From contig CAWIQD010000026.1 in assembly GCA_963837945.1 (NCBI GenBank), positions 216,024 through 280,023 on the forward strand: a DNA stretch of 64,000 nucleotides, in the 5' to 3' direction. How positions within the stretch are numbered: the stretch's first letter is position 1; every line of letters starts with the position of its first letter. Below the pieces are notes generated by a model, which was not told the DNA's origin, searched no databases, and saw only the letters and a program-made list of their open reading frames with translations. Both the position numbers and the translations under genes were made by a program. The DNA is from CAVUBL01 sp963837945 (GTDB lineage Bacteria; Acidobacteriota; Thermoanaerobaculia; Multivoradales; DATKCC01). Below are positions 26,303 to 35,520 of the stretch, piece by piece.

Positions 26303-26761
26303 CTACCGGCCGCCGTCGCCGCCGGGCGGAGGTGAGCCGCCACCCGCGGGAGCGCTCGCCGGGGGAGCCGCCGCCGGCGGCTGGGCCGGAGGCGGCGGCT
26401 GCGCCCCGTTGTCCTGCGCCGGGGCCTGGCCCTGGCCCTGAGTCTGGCCCTGGGCGGGAGCCGCCGGCTGGGCGCCCGGAAGCTGCTGCTGCTCCTCCTT
26501 CTTCATCATGTCGCTCATCACCGTCGAGCGGTTCGGCCCGCCCTGCAGTATGCCGATGACCAGGGTGGTGACGATGAACAGCACGAAGGAGGTGACCGTG
26601 AGCTTGTGGAGCAGGGTCGTGGCGCTCCGCGCGCCGAAGGCGGTCTGGGTGCTGCCGCCTCCGAACACGGAGAGATCCGCTCCCTTGCCCTGCTGGAGCA
26701 ACACCACCAGGATGAGGAAGAGGCAGACGATGACGTGGATCGCGTACAGCAGGTAGAGCAA
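26303..26761 (-). CDS. secG: preprotein translocase subunit SecG
   Basis: 152 residues from TTG 26761, chosen because GGAGGA ends 6 nt upstream and the protein then begins directly with the first SecG helix (LYLLYAIHVIVCLFLILVVL). The conserved LLQQGKGADLSVFGGGSTQT and the second helix (FVLFIVTTLVIGIL) follow. An upstream TTG (26800) would overlap tpiA. The C-terminal ~70 residues are a Gln/Pro/Ala-rich tail, unusual in length. It is last in the gap-pgk-tpiA-secG operon. Confidence 0.9.
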   Translation of the reverse strand: MLYLLYAIHVIVCLFLILVVLLQQGKGADLSVFGGGSTQTAFGARSATTLLHKLTVTSFVLFIVTTLVIGILQGGPNRSTVMSDMMKKEEQQQLPGAQPAAPAQGQTQGQGQAPAQDNGAQPPPPAQPPAAAPPASAPAGGGSPPPGGDGGR

Positions 26762-26790
26762 GGTGAGTCCTCCCGGAGTCGTGACCGGAA

Positions 26791-27552
26791 TCAATGGCAA
26801 CAGCGGATGATAGCCAGGAATTCCTCCGCGTCAAGGCTCGCGCCTCCCACCAGGAAGCCGTCCAGATCCTCCTGGGCGGCAAGATCGGCCGCGTTGTGTG
26901 GCTTGACCGACCCGCCGTAGAGGATGCGCGTGGCACCCGCCGCCGCGGCGCCCACGGCCTCTGCCAGCGCCCCGCGCAGAAAGCGGTGGACCTCCTGGGC
27001 GGCCTCCGGGGTGGCGGTGTCGCCGGTGCCGATGGCCCAGACCGGCTCGTAGGCCAGGGCGAAAGGCGGCGGCGGCGAGCCGGCCTCCGCGAGCGGCGCG
27101 AGCGCCATCACGAGCTGGTTGCCGAGCACTTCGAAAGTCTCGCCGGCGTCGCGCTCCGCCTTGGTCTCGCCCACGCAGACCATCGGCGTGAGGCCGTTGC
27201 GCAGAGCGGCGGCGATCTTGCCGGCCACCAGCCCGTCGCCTTCGCCGTGGTCGTGCCGGCGCTCGCTGTGCCCGGCGAGCGCCCAGGTGCAGCCGGCGTC
27301 GGCGAGCTGGGCGCCGGAGACGTCGCCGGTGTGAGCGCCGTCGTCCTCCGGGTGGAGGTCCTGGCCGCCCCAGGCCACCCGGCTGCCGCGCAGCTCGGCG
27401 GCGACCACGGGAATGAGCGGGAAGGCCGGGAAGACGAGCACCTCGGGCCGGGCGTCGCCCAGGCCGTCGAGGAGCCCGCGGCAGGTCGCCTCGGCGTCGG
27501 CCGCGAGGAGGTTCATCTTCCAGTTGGCGGCGACGATCGGTACGCGGCTCAT
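26791..27552 (-). CDS. tpiA: triosephosphate isomerase
   Basis: 253 residues. Interconverts dihydroxyacetone phosphate and glyceraldehyde-3-phosphate. IVAANWKMNLL at the N-terminus (catalytic Lys), the catalytic His region ALAGHSERRHDHGEGD, the catalytic Glu in LAYEPVWAIGTGDTATPEAA, and the phosphate loop ILYGGSVKPHNAADL are all present. ATG 27552 overlaps the pgk stop (ATGA). Confidence 0.96.
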   Translation of the reverse strand: MSRVPIVAANWKMNLLAADAEATCRGLLDGLGDARPEVLVFPAFPLIPVVAAELRGSRVAWGGQDLHPEDDGAHTGDVSGAQLADAGCTWALAGHSERRHDHGEGDGLVAGKIAAALRNGLTPMVCVGETKAERDAGETFEVLGNQLVMALAPLAEAGSPPPPFALAYEPVWAIGTGDTATPEAAQEVHRFLRGALAEAVGAAAAGATRILYGGSVKPHNAADLAAQEDLDGFLVGGASLDAEEFLAIIRCCH

Positions 27553-28739
27553 GGCTTCTCCAGGACGGCGAGCCCGGGCAGGCGCTTGCCCGCGAGGAAC
27601 TCGAGCGAGGCGCCGCCGCCGGTCGACACGTGGCCGATGGCGGCGAGCACTCCGGCGCGGTGGGCGGCCGCCACCGTCTCGCCGCCGCCCAGCACGGTGT
27701 AGGCGTCGAGCTCGGCCAGGGCGTGGGCCACGGCGTTGGTGCCGGCGTCGAAGGGCGGCGTCTCGAAGACCCCCAGCGGGCCGTTCCAGAAGAGGGTCCG
27801 GGCGTCGGAGAACGCCTCGAGGAAGCGCCGGCGGGTGGCCGGGCCGACGTCGAGCGCCATGGTCCCCTCGGGCACCTCGCCGGCCGCCACCGTCCGGGCC
27901 TCGTTCGCCGCTTCGGGGCTCGCCGCCACCACCAGGTCCTCGGGCAGGACGACCTCGACCCCGGCCTCCGAGGCCCGCTCGAGCAGCTCGCCGGCCAGCC
28001 CGATCCGCTCCCTGTCGACCAGCGAGTCGGCCATCTCGCAGCCGCGGGCGGCGAGGAAGGTGTTGGCCATGCCGCCGCCCAGGAGCAGCGTGTCGATCCG
28101 GGGCAGGAGGTTCTCGATGGTGTCGAGCTTGCCCTCGATCTTGGCGCCACCCAGGATCGCCACGAACGGCCGCTCGGGCTTGCCGAGGAGGCGCGAGAGG
28201 GCGGCCACCTCGCGCTCGACCAGGCGCCCGGCGGCCTTGCGCTCGAGCAGCTCCGGCACGCCGACCACCGAGGCGTGGGCGCGGTGGACGGTGCCGAAGG
28301 CGTCGCCGACGAAGACCTCGGCCAGACCGGCGAGGCGCCGGGCGAACTCCGGGTCGTTCTTCGTCTCGCCCTCGTGGAAGCGCAGGTTCTCGAGCAGGCA
28401 GAGCTCGCCCGGGGCGAGGCGGGCCACGATCCGCTCGACCTCGGGGCCGACCGAGTCCGGGGCGAAGCGCACCGGCAGCCCGAGCAGCTCGACCAGGCGC
28501 TCGGCCACCGGCCGCAGGCTGAAGCGCGGATCCGGCTTGCCCTTGGGCCGGCCGCAGTGGGAGGCGAGCACCAGGCGGGCCTCCCGGCCCAGGAGCTCAC
28601 GGAGCGTCGGCAGGGCCTCGACCAGGCGGGTGTCGTCGGCCACCTCCCCGCCTTCGAGGGGCACGTTGAAGTCGACCCGGACGAAGCAGCGCGCACCGGC
28701 GAGCTCGCCCAGGTCGTCCAGGGCGTAGAGCTCGTTCAT
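27549..28739 (-). CDS. pgk: phosphoglycerate kinase
   Basis: 396 residues. Transfers phosphate from 1,3-bisphosphoglycerate to ADP. FVRVDFNVPLEGG near the N-terminus, LVLASHCGRPKGK, FVGDAFGTVHRAHASVVGV, FVAILGGAKIEGKLDTIENL, and the C-terminal VLGGGETVAAAHRAG with STGGGASLEFLAGKRLPGL are canonical. ATG 28739 has a strong GGAGGA site upstream and overlaps the gap stop. Confidence 0.96.
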   Translation of the reverse strand: MNELYALDDLGELAGARCFVRVDFNVPLEGGEVADDTRLVEALPTLRELLGREARLVLASHCGRPKGKPDPRFSLRPVAERLVELLGLPVRFAPDSVGPEVERIVARLAPGELCLLENLRFHEGETKNDPEFARRLAGLAEVFVGDAFGTVHRAHASVVGVPELLERKAAGRLVEREVAALSRLLGKPERPFVAILGGAKIEGKLDTIENLLPRIDTLLLGGGMANTFLAARGCEMADSLVDRERIGLAGELLERASEAGVEVVLPEDLVVAASPEAANEARTVAAGEVPEGTMALDVGPATRRRFLEAFSDARTLFWNGPLGVFETPPFDAGTNAVAHALAELDAYTVLGGGETVAAAHRAGVLAAIGHVSTGGGASLEFLAGKRLPGLAVLEKP

Positions 28740-29821
28740 CGTCGGATCCTCCTCGCTCGGGGCACGATCCCGCCGGCACCTCGGGCCGAGGGCGCCTCCC
28801 CGCCGCCGGCCGCCCGGTGCATGTGGACGATCAGGTCGGCGAGGCGGTTGGCATAGCCCCACTCGTTGTCGTACCAGGCGACCACCCGGACCAGGCGCTC
28901 GCCGACCACCTGCACCAGGGGCAGGTCGACGGTCGCGGAGTACGGGCTGCCGATGAAGTCGGAGGAGACCAGCTCCTCCTCGGTCACCGCGAGGATCGCC
29001 GAGAGCGCTCCGGCCGCCGCCTCGCGGAAGGCGTCGCGCACCGTCTCGGCGTCGACCCCGGTGGCCAGGCGGGCCGAGAGGTCGACCAGCGAGCCGTCGG
29101 GCACCGGCACCCGGTAGGCGACGCCGTCGAAGCGGCCCGCGAGCTCGGGCATCACCCGCGGCAGCGCCTGGACCGCGTCGCTGGTCGTCGGGATCACGTT
29201 CGTGGCCGCGGCCCGGGCGCGCCGCGGATCGGGATGGGCCATGTCCATCAGGCGCTGGCTGTTGGTGTAGCAGTGGACGGTCTGCATCAGGGCGTGCTCC
29301 AGCCCGAACCGGTCATGCAGCACACGCGCCAGGGGCGCCACGCAGTTGGTGGTGCACGAGGCGTTCGACACCACCCGGTGGCGCTCCGGATCGAAGCTCC
29401 GGTGGTTGATCCCGAAGCAGAAGGTGGCGTCGACGCCCTCGGCGGCGGCCGACACCACCACGCGCTCGACCGTCCCGCCGGGCGCCGAGAGGTGGCCCGC
29501 CGCCAGGCTCCGCTCGCGGAACTGCCCCGTCGACTCCACCACCACCTCGGCCCAGGTCCCGTCCCAGGGCACCGCCGCGGGGACGGCCTCCCGGAAGACC
29601 GGCACCCGCCGTCCGTCGAGGACGAGGGCCCCCGGCTCGGACCGCACCTCGCCGGCGTACGGTCCGTGGAGCGTGTCGTGGGCGATCAACCGGGCGAGCA
29701 CCGCCGGCTCGGCCTGGTCGTTGATCGCCACCAGCTCGAGGTCCGGGCGCTCGCGGACGATCCGCAGCAGCGCGCGGCCCACCCGGCCGAGGCCGTTGAC
29801 GGCGATCCGTGCGCTGGTCAT
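28736..29821 (-). CDS. gap: glyceraldehyde-3-phosphate dehydrogenase, type I
   Basis: 361 residues. RIAVNGLGRVGRALLRIV is the NAD-binding start, followed by AINDQAEPAVLARLIAHDT, the catalytic-Cys motif SNASCTTNCVAPLARVLHD, and WYDNEWGYANRLADL near the C-terminus. The central insert and a ~25-residue Arg/Gly-rich tail exceed the usual ~335 residues. First gene of gap-pgk-tpiA-secG; every junction except tpiA-secG is an ATGA overlap. TAGACT on the coding strand (29916-29911) may be the -10. Confidence 0.95.
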   Translation of the reverse strand: MTSARIAVNGLGRVGRALLRIVRERPDLELVAINDQAEPAVLARLIAHDTLHGPYAGEVRSEPGALVLDGRRVPVFREAVPAAVPWDGTWAEVVVESTGQFRERSLAAGHLSAPGGTVERVVVSAAAEGVDATFCFGINHRSFDPERHRVVSNASCTTNCVAPLARVLHDRFGLEHALMQTVHCYTNSQRLMDMAHPDPRRARAAATNVIPTTSDAVQALPRVMPELAGRFDGVAYRVPVPDGSLVDLSARLATGVDAETVRDAFREAAAGALSAILAVTEEELVSSDFIGSPYSATVDLPLVQVVGERLVRVVAWYDNEWGYANRLADLIVHMHRAAGGGEAPSARGAGGIVPRARRIRR

Positions 29822-29947
29822 CGCGAGCTCCGCCGGGGGGGAGCGGGTACCGGAGACGTCATGATCGGTCGAAGGACGGGCGGGGAGGAGGAACGGCCGC
29901 GGTACCGAAGTCTACCACCGGCGGCCCGCGCGCCGGGGAGGCCGCGC

Positions 29948-31105
29948 CTACGCCTCGGGGTCCGTCCGGCGATTGGCCGGGCCGGTCACCAGGCGCGCGG
30001 GCGCCGGCAGGAAGACCACCCGGCCGCGCCCGGCCCGCTTGGCCCGGTAGAGGGCGGCGTCGGCGGCGGTCAGGAGGTTCTCCGCGCCCGGCGCCCGGTC
30101 GCCCTCGACCCCCGCCGCCACGCTCCCACCGATCGAGACGGTCACCCCGACGCGCTCTCCGCCCGCGCCCGGCACCCAGGCCGAACCGACGGCGATCCGC
30201 AGCGCCTCGGCGACCGCGCGCGCGGCGGCGGTCCCGGTCTCGGGCAGGACGATCAGGAACTCCTCGCCGCCATAGCGGCCGAGCAGGTCGCTCTGGCGCA
30301 GCCGGTCGGCGAGCACCCGGCCGACCTCGCGCAGGAGGGCGTCGCCGACCAGGTGCCCGTGCCGGTCGTTGACCGCCTTGAAGCGGTCGAGGTCGAGCAT
30401 CAGGACGGCGAGCGGGCGAGCGTAGCGCTGCATGCGCTCGACCTCGCGATCGAGCAGCGCGAGGATGGTGCCCCGGCGCAGCGCCCCGGTGAGCCCCTCC
30501 CAGGTCGCGGCCTCGAGCAGGGTCGCGCTCTCGACCAGCGCCGCGATCTGGAACGAGACCAGGTGGAGAAGCTCGAGCTCGCCGGCGGAGCAGGAGCCCC
30601 CCGCGGCCTTGGGCCCGACGACCAGGAGGCCCACCAGGTCGTCCCGGCGCAGGAGCGGGATCACCCAGTCGGCGTCGAGCTCGGTGAAACAGCGGGCGAG
30701 CGCCGGGGAGTCGGCGGTCAGGGCGGTCGCCCGCTGGCACCGGCGCATCCGGCGTAGCGCGAGCAACGGCGCCGGGTCGGGGTCGGCGGCGCCGGGCCGG
30801 CAATCGGCACCGGCGACGGTCGAGGCGAGCAAGCGGGGCTGGTGATGGCGCCGGTCGAGGTCCGCGAGCGAAACCGCGCGCACTCCCAGCAGATCGCGGA
30901 AGCGCTCGACCGTGAGCCGGGCCATCGGCTCGAGGTCGCCCAGCGCAGCGAGCTCGGCCGCCAGCCGGAAGACCTCCCGTTCGAGGGTGAGAAGGCGGGG
31001 CTCGTGCGCCACGGTCCGCTCGTTCGCCCACCGGGCCTCGGGTGGCACGACGACGGAGGACGGGTCCTTCGATGCGCGGCCGAAACGCGACACGCCCTCG
31101 ATCAT
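29948..31105 (-). CDS. diguanylate cyclase with N-terminal GAF-like domain
   Basis: 385 residues from ATG 31105 (MIEGVSRFGRASKDPSS); the longer open frame to 31564 has no coding character. Residues about 40-210 form a GAF-like sensor (CFTELDADWVIPLLRRDDLV, LLVVGPKAAGG). The GGDEF domain has LMLDLDRFKAVNDRHGHLVG, and the active loop GRYGGEEFLIVLPE at about residue 280. An RxxD (RQSD) I-site lies 5 residues before GGEEF. No membrane segment, so it is probably cytoplasmic. It lies 126 bp upstream of gap on the same strand. Confidence 0.9.
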   Translation of the reverse strand: MIEGVSRFGRASKDPSSVVVPPEARWANERTVAHEPRLLTLEREVFRLAAELAALGDLEPMARLTVERFRDLLGVRAVSLADLDRRHHQPRLLASTVAGADCRPGAADPDPAPLLALRRMRRCQRATALTADSPALARCFTELDADWVIPLLRRDDLVGLLVVGPKAAGGSCSAGELELLHLVSFQIAALVESATLLEAATWEGLTGALRRGTILALLDREVERMQRYARPLAVLMLDLDRFKAVNDRHGHLVGDALLREVGRVLADRLRQSDLLGRYGGEEFLIVLPETGTAAARAVAEALRIAVGSAWVPGAGGERVGVTVSIGGSVAAGVEGDRAPGAENLLTAADAALYRAKRAGRGRVVFLPAPARLVTGPANRRTDPEA

Positions 31106-31251
31106 GACACGGAGCCCGTCGCCGGCGACCGGGGAGAATCCCTCAGGCCGCTCCGGCGCGAGGCCCCAGCCGGGCGCCGGCCCGGCCGCCGGCGCGGTAA
31201 CATCGCCGAGCGCGCCGCGCCCCTGGCGGCGGCGATCCCCGAAGGCTCCCC

Positions 31252-32334
31252 GTGCCGCGCTCCCCAGCCTCGCCCCTCGTCCTGGGCATCGAGACCTCCT
31301 GCGACGACACCGCCTGCGCCCTGGTCGACGGCCGTGGGCGCGTGCTCTCCTCGGTGGTCTCGAGCCAGCTCGCCGCCCACCGGCCGTACGGCGGGGTGGT
31401 GCCGGAGATCGCCTCCCGCGAGCACCTCGCGAACTGGCCGCCGGTCTCCGCCGCGGCGCTCGCCGAGGCGGGGGTGGCGCTCGCCGACGTCGACGCGGTC
31501 GCGGCCACCCGCGGGCCGGGCCTGGTGGGATCGCTCCTGGTCGGCCTGTCGCTCGGCAAGGCACTCGCCTTCGGCCTCGGGCGGCCGTTCCACGCCGTCC
31601 ACCACCTCGAGGGGCACCTCGTCTCGCCGTTCCTGCGCCCGCCGGGCGACGGCGGCGCTCCTGCCGAGCCGGTGCCGGAGGCGTTCACCGGCCTGGTGCT
31701 CTCGGGAGGCCACACGACCCTGGTCGAGGTGGCGGACGGTGGGGTGACGACCCTCGCCGAGACCCGCGACGACGCCATCGGCGAGTCGTTCGACAAGGTC
31801 GGCAAGCGCCTCGGGCTGCCCTATCCCCAGGGCCCGCGGGTCGACGAGCTCTCGGAGCTCGGCGAGGCCGGCCGCCGGCCCTTCGCGGTGCCCTCGTGCG
31901 GCCCCGACAGTCTCGACTTCTCGTACTCCGGCCTGAAGACCCAGACGCTCGCGGCGATCGAGGCCCTCGAGCGCAGCGGCGTCGCGACGGGTCCCGCGCC
32001 CGCGGAGCCGGTCTTCCCGCCCGCGGTGCTCGACCTGCTTGCCGGCTTCCGGGCGGCGGCGGTGGGCCAGGTGCTCGACCGCCTCGAGCGGCTCCGGCGC
32101 GGCCGGGGGATCGGAGGCGTGCTCGCGGTCTCCGGCGGCGCGGCCGCGAACCGCCTGCTGCGCCGCGAGCTCGCCGTCTGGGCCGGGGCGGAGGGGATCG
32201 AGCTGCGCCTGGTGCCGCTCGTCTACTCCGGTGACAACGCCGCCATGATCGCCTTCGCCGCCCTGCTCCGGGAGCTCCGCGGCGAGCACGACGACCCCCT
32301 GGCCGCCGAGGCCGCCTCGCGGATTCCCCTGTAG
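31252..32334 (+). CDS. tsaD: tRNA N6-adenosine threonylcarbamoyltransferase TsaD
   Basis: 360 residues. Transfers threonylcarbamoyl to A37 of ANN-decoding tRNAs with TsaB and TsaE (not in view). ASKHA fold: VLGIETSCDDTACALVDG at the N-terminus, GGVVPEIASREHLANW, the metal-binding HHLEGHLVSPFL, VLSGGHTTLVEV, DDAIGESFDKVGKRLGLPYP, and FSYSGLKTQTL. GTG 31252 is the only suitable start. Confidence 0.95.
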   Translation: MPRSPASPLVLGIETSCDDTACALVDGRGRVLSSVVSSQLAAHRPYGGVVPEIASREHLANWPPVSAAALAEAGVALADVDAVAATRGPGLVGSLLVGLSLGKALAFGLGRPFHAVHHLEGHLVSPFLRPPGDGGAPAEPVPEAFTGLVLSGGHTTLVEVADGGVTTLAETRDDAIGESFDKVGKRLGLPYPQGPRVDELSELGEAGRRPFAVPSCGPDSLDFSYSGLKTQTLAAIEALERSGVATGPAPAEPVFPPAVLDLLAGFRAAAVGQVLDRLERLRRGRGIGGVLAVSGGAAANRLLRRELAVWAGAEGIELRLVPLVYSGDNAAMIAFAALLRELRGEHDDPLAAEAASRIPL

Positions 32335-32393
32335 AATCCCCCCGTCCGACCCACGCCAGGACCAGGGTTCCGCTCGTCAGGAGACTCGTTCCG

Positions 32394-33098
32394 ATGAAAT
32401 GGCCGACCAGCGACCGGTTCCGCGAGTGGTCCGGGGAGATTTCGAACCGGGCGGAGAAGGAGGCGGTCGCCGAGCGGCTGGCCCGCCAGGTCGTCGGCGG
32501 CCAGGTGATCGGCGCCGGCTCGGGCTCGACCGCCTTCCTCGCGCTCCACGCCATCGCCCGGCGGATCGAGCGCGAGGGGCTCGCGGTGACCGCGGTGCCG
32601 ACCTCGACCGAGGTGGCGCTCGCCTGCTCCGCGCTCGGCATCCCCACCACCGGCCTCGCCGAGGCGCGGCCCGACTGGGGGTTCGACGGCGCCGACGAGG
32701 TCGCCGACCTGGACGGTGTCGTGGGCCTGCTCAAGGGCCGGGGCGGCGCGATGTTCCGCGAGAAGCTGGTGATGGCCAGCCAGGCGAAGACCTTCATCCT
32801 GATCGACCGCTCGAAGCGGGTCGAGCGCCTGGGCACCCGCTTCCCGGTGCCGGTCGAGACCGACCCCGAGGCGCTCCACCTGGTCGTCGAGCGCCTGGCG
32901 CGCCTCGGCGCCACGGACACCAGATTGCGCGCGGCGGCGAGCAAGGACGGCCCGGTGCTCACCGAGGCCGGCAACCTGATCCTCGACGCCCGCTTCCCGG
33001 AGATCGCCGCCACCCTCGAGGCCGAGATCAAGGCGGTCCCGGGGGTGATCGAGTCCGGCCTGTTCGTCGGCTACCCGGTCGAGATCCTGAGCCCTTGA
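32394..33098 (+). CDS. rpiA: ribose-5-phosphate isomerase A
   Basis: 234 residues. Interconverts ribose-5-phosphate and ribulose-5-phosphate. VIGAGSGSTAFLALHAI is the phosphate loop, followed by VPTSTEVALACSALGI, DWGFDGADEVADLDGV, LLKGRGGAMFREKLVM (catalytic Glu and Lys) and ESGLFVGYPVEI. TAGAAT at 32332-32337, overlapping the tsaD stop, is a possible -10 element. Confidence 0.95.
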   Translation: MKWPTSDRFREWSGEISNRAEKEAVAERLARQVVGGQVIGAGSGSTAFLALHAIARRIEREGLAVTAVPTSTEVALACSALGIPTTGLAEARPDWGFDGADEVADLDGVVGLLKGRGGAMFREKLVMASQAKTFILIDRSKRVERLGTRFPVPVETDPEALHLVVERLARLGATDTRLRAAASKDGPVLTEAGNLILDARFPEIAATLEAEIKAVPGVIESGLFVGYPVEILSP

Positions 33099-33249
33099 GG
33101 CCTCGCGCCCGCCGGCATGCTCCTGCCACGCGGATCGCAGGGTATACTCGCTCTCCGATTCAAGTGTCGAAGCGTGTTGGCGCCGCGGGCGCGACGGCCC
33201 GGACCCGCCAACAAGACCGTACGAGCGAGATCTCGAAGGAGAGCACCCG

Positions 33250-34038
33250 ATGAAGTCCGGAGCCCGCCCTCTCCGGTGCGCTTGCGCCTCGCTGTCGTTC
33301 GCCCTCGCCGCGGCCGGGCTCCTCCTCCCGGCCGCCTCCGCCCAGAGCCTGCAGCCCACGCCGGCCTCGCTCGACCGCCAGAACCGGGAGGCCCGGCTCC
33401 ACGAGTACACCTACCTGGTGACCCCGGCCCAGGTGCGAAAGTTCGTCGAGCTCGGCTACCTGGTCCGGGTCCCGGGCGACCGGGACTACGAGGTCAAGCC
33501 CGGGGTGGACTTCCCGTACGCCCGCCCCGCGGTCAAGCTCTTCCTGGAGCGGCTCGCCGCCGACTTCCACTCCGGCTGCGGCGAGCGCCTGACGGTCACC
33601 AGCCTGACCCGCCCGAAGAGCCGCCAGCCGTGGAACGCCTCGCCCCGGTCGGTCCACCCGACCGGCATCGCGGTCGACCTGCGGGTCCCGGCGACCACCC
33701 GCTGCCGGCGCTGGCTCGCGACCCACCTCGTCACGCTCGAGGGCGACGGCGTCCTCGAGGCGAACCGGGAGCACAACCCGCCCCACTACCACGTCGCGGT
33801 CTTTCCCGAGCCCTACCGGGAATACCTGGCGAGCCTCGACACCGCGAGCCCCGCGCCGGCCGAGGCGCCCAGCCCGGCCGCGGTGGCCGCCGCCCTGCGC
33901 TACCAGGTGCGCCGCGGCGACACCCTCTGGCACATCGCCCACAGCCACGGCACCAGCGTCGACGAGATCAAGGCCGCGAACGAGATCCGCTCGAACCGCA
34001 TCCGCCCCGGCCAGGTGCTCGAGATCCCTGCACACTGA
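33250..34038 (+). CDS. exported DUF5715-type M15-like peptidase with C-terminal LysM domain
   Basis: 262 residues. A signal peptide (SLSFALAAAGLLLPAASA) precedes a domain with RSVHPTGIAVDLRVP (SxHxxGxAxD) at about residue 137 and HNPPHYHVAVFP (HxH) at about residue 178. These are the zinc-ligand motifs of the M15/LAS peptidases and fit DUF5715. A linker leads to a LysM domain (YQVRRGDTLWHIAHSHGTSV, ANEIRSNRIRPGQVLEIP) that binds peptidoglycan. Probable periplasmic cell-wall enzyme. TATACT at 33143-33148 is a plausible -10 element. Confidence 0.85.
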   Translation: MKSGARPLRCACASLSFALAAAGLLLPAASAQSLQPTPASLDRQNREARLHEYTYLVTPAQVRKFVELGYLVRVPGDRDYEVKPGVDFPYARPAVKLFLERLAADFHSGCGERLTVTSLTRPKSRQPWNASPRSVHPTGIAVDLRVPATTRCRRWLATHLVTLEGDGVLEANREHNPPHYHVAVFPEPYREYLASLDTASPAPAEAPSPAAVAAALRYQVRRGDTLWHIAHSHGTSVDEIKAANEIRSNRIRPGQVLEIPAH

Positions 34039-34043
34039 CCGGG

Positions 34044-34080
34044 TCCCCCCCGCAACCCCTCGATCCCCCCCTCCCCCTCC
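34044..34080 (-). repeat. family A G-rich repeat, diverged copy
   Basis: Read on the minus strand it gives GGGGGGATCGAGGGGTTGCG, matching the core of the copies at 15197 and 39323 with one substitution. It lies just after the LysM gene and directly before a family B block. Confidence 0.55.
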
Positions 34081-34090
34081 ATCGAGCGGA

Positions 34091-34290
34091 GCGTTCGTTC
34101 CAACCGTCGAGGGGGCAGCCCGCGGCCCGGGTGGTTTCTCGCCGCAGTCCGACGAACCCCGATCCACCCTCCCCCCGCCACCGGGCGGGGCCTTCGTTCC
34201 AACCACCCAGAGGGCAGCCCGTGGGCCGGGTGGTTTCTCGCCGGCGCAGTCCGCCGCCGAGAAAGCCACCCGGCCCGCGGGCGTGTACCA
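34091..34290 (+). repeat. family B hairpin repeat: one truncated and one complete copy
   Basis: Copy 1 (about 34091-34165) keeps the left arm but its right half is replaced by CAGTCCGACGAACCCCGATC. Copy 2 is complete: left arm 34217-34240, loop CCGGCGCAGTCCGCCGC (34241-34257), right arm 34258-34282 (one bulged G), then GTGTA. Both are preceded by CGTTCCAACC. The block lies between the convergent LysM gene and moaA. Confidence 0.8.
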
Positions 34291-34317
34291 CGCCCACCCC
34301 GGTCCAACCGCCATCTC

Positions 34318-35356
34318 CTACCCGCCGATATACGACATCTCGATCCTCGCCCGCTCCCGCTCCCCCCCCCGTCTCCGCACTCCGCCTCTCCGAATACCGA
34401 TCCCCCCGCCCGCGCCACACCCCCTCGATCACCGCCTGGATCTCCTCGTTCGTCGCGTCGCCCCGCAGCAACGCCCGCAGATCCGTCCCCTCGGTGGCGA
34501 ACAGACAGGTATAGAGCTTGCCCTCGGCCGACAGGCGCGCCCGCGTGCAGCCGCCGCAGAACGGCTGCGTGACCGAGGTGATCAACCCGATCTCGCCCTC
34601 GCCGTCGGCGTAGCGGAAGCGGCGCGCCACCTCTCCCGGGTAGTTCGGCGGCACCGCCTCGAGCGGCAGCTCGGCCCCGATCCGCTCGACCACCTCGCGC
34701 CCCGGCACCACCTCCGCCATCCGCCAGCCGTTGGTCGTGCCCACGTCCATGAACTCGATGAAGCGCACGATGTGCCCCGTGCCCTTGAAGTGACGGGCGA
34801 GGTCGACCACCGTGTGGTCGTTCACGCCGCGGCGCACGACCGCGTTGATCTTGATCGGTGCGAGCCCCGCCGCGGCCGCCGCCTCGATCCCGGCCAGCAC
34901 CTGGGCGACCGGCACCCGGGTGTCGTTCATGCGCGCGAAGACCTCCTCGTCGAGCGAGTCGAGGCTCACCGTGATCCGGGAGAGGCCCGCGTCGGCCAGG
35001 GTCTGCGCCTGGCGGGCGAGGAGCGAGCCGTTGGTGGTCAGGGCGAGCTCCAGGCCGGGCACCTCGGCGAGCATCGAGACCAGGCGGGGCAGGTCCCGGC
35101 GCAGCAGGGGCTCGCCGCCGGTCAGCCGGACCTTCTCGACGCCGAGGCGCCGGAACATCCTGACCAGCTCGCGGATCTCGCCGAAGTGGAGGATCTCCGA
35201 GCGCGGCAGGAACTCGAAATCGGCCCCGAAGACCTCCCGCGGCATGCAGTACCGGCAGCGGAAGTTGCACCGGTCGGTCACGGAGACGCGCAGGTCGCGC
35301 ACCGGCCGGCCGAAGCGGTCCCGGGGGGGGGTGGAGGTTGGGACGACGGCGGACAT
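34318..35356 (-). CDS. moaA: GTP 3',8-cyclase MoaA (one homopolymer frameshift near the C-terminus)
   Basis: About 345 residues after correction. A radical SAM enzyme for the first step of molybdopterin synthesis. The N-terminal cluster motif CNFRCRYCMPRE, KVRLTGGEPLLRRDLPRLV, and the C-terminal cluster PFCGGCTRARLSAEGKLYTC are intact. As given, the frame runs on without a stop through the repeats to 33968. Removing one base from the C9 run at 34362-34370 gives the canonical ending RIEMSYIGG and a TAG at 34320-34318. The essential C-terminal Gly-Gly is then present, so an indel (error or real) is the better reading than a long natural tail. Confidence 0.9.
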
Positions 35357-35520
35357 TCGAAGGCTCCGGAGATCCTATCAGCGGGCCGGCCGCGGGCTCG
35401 CTTCGCAACGGTGTCTTGCACCCTCCTCACGAGCCGGGCGGGTGCCGGCGAAAGACGAGAACAACACCCGCCGTCGAACCATTGCAGACCAAGGCGCCGA
35501 GCCCGAGCTAAGTCGCCCGA

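Noticed and set aside
31106..31564. N-terminal extension of the GAF-GGDEF cyclase
   Set aside because: The extension is Arg/Pro-rich and antisense to tsaD.
33968..34317. MoaA with a ~125-residue C-terminal extension
   Set aside because: The canonical RIEMSYIGG ending exists one frame over, and the extra residues are translated repeats and the antisense of the LysM gene.
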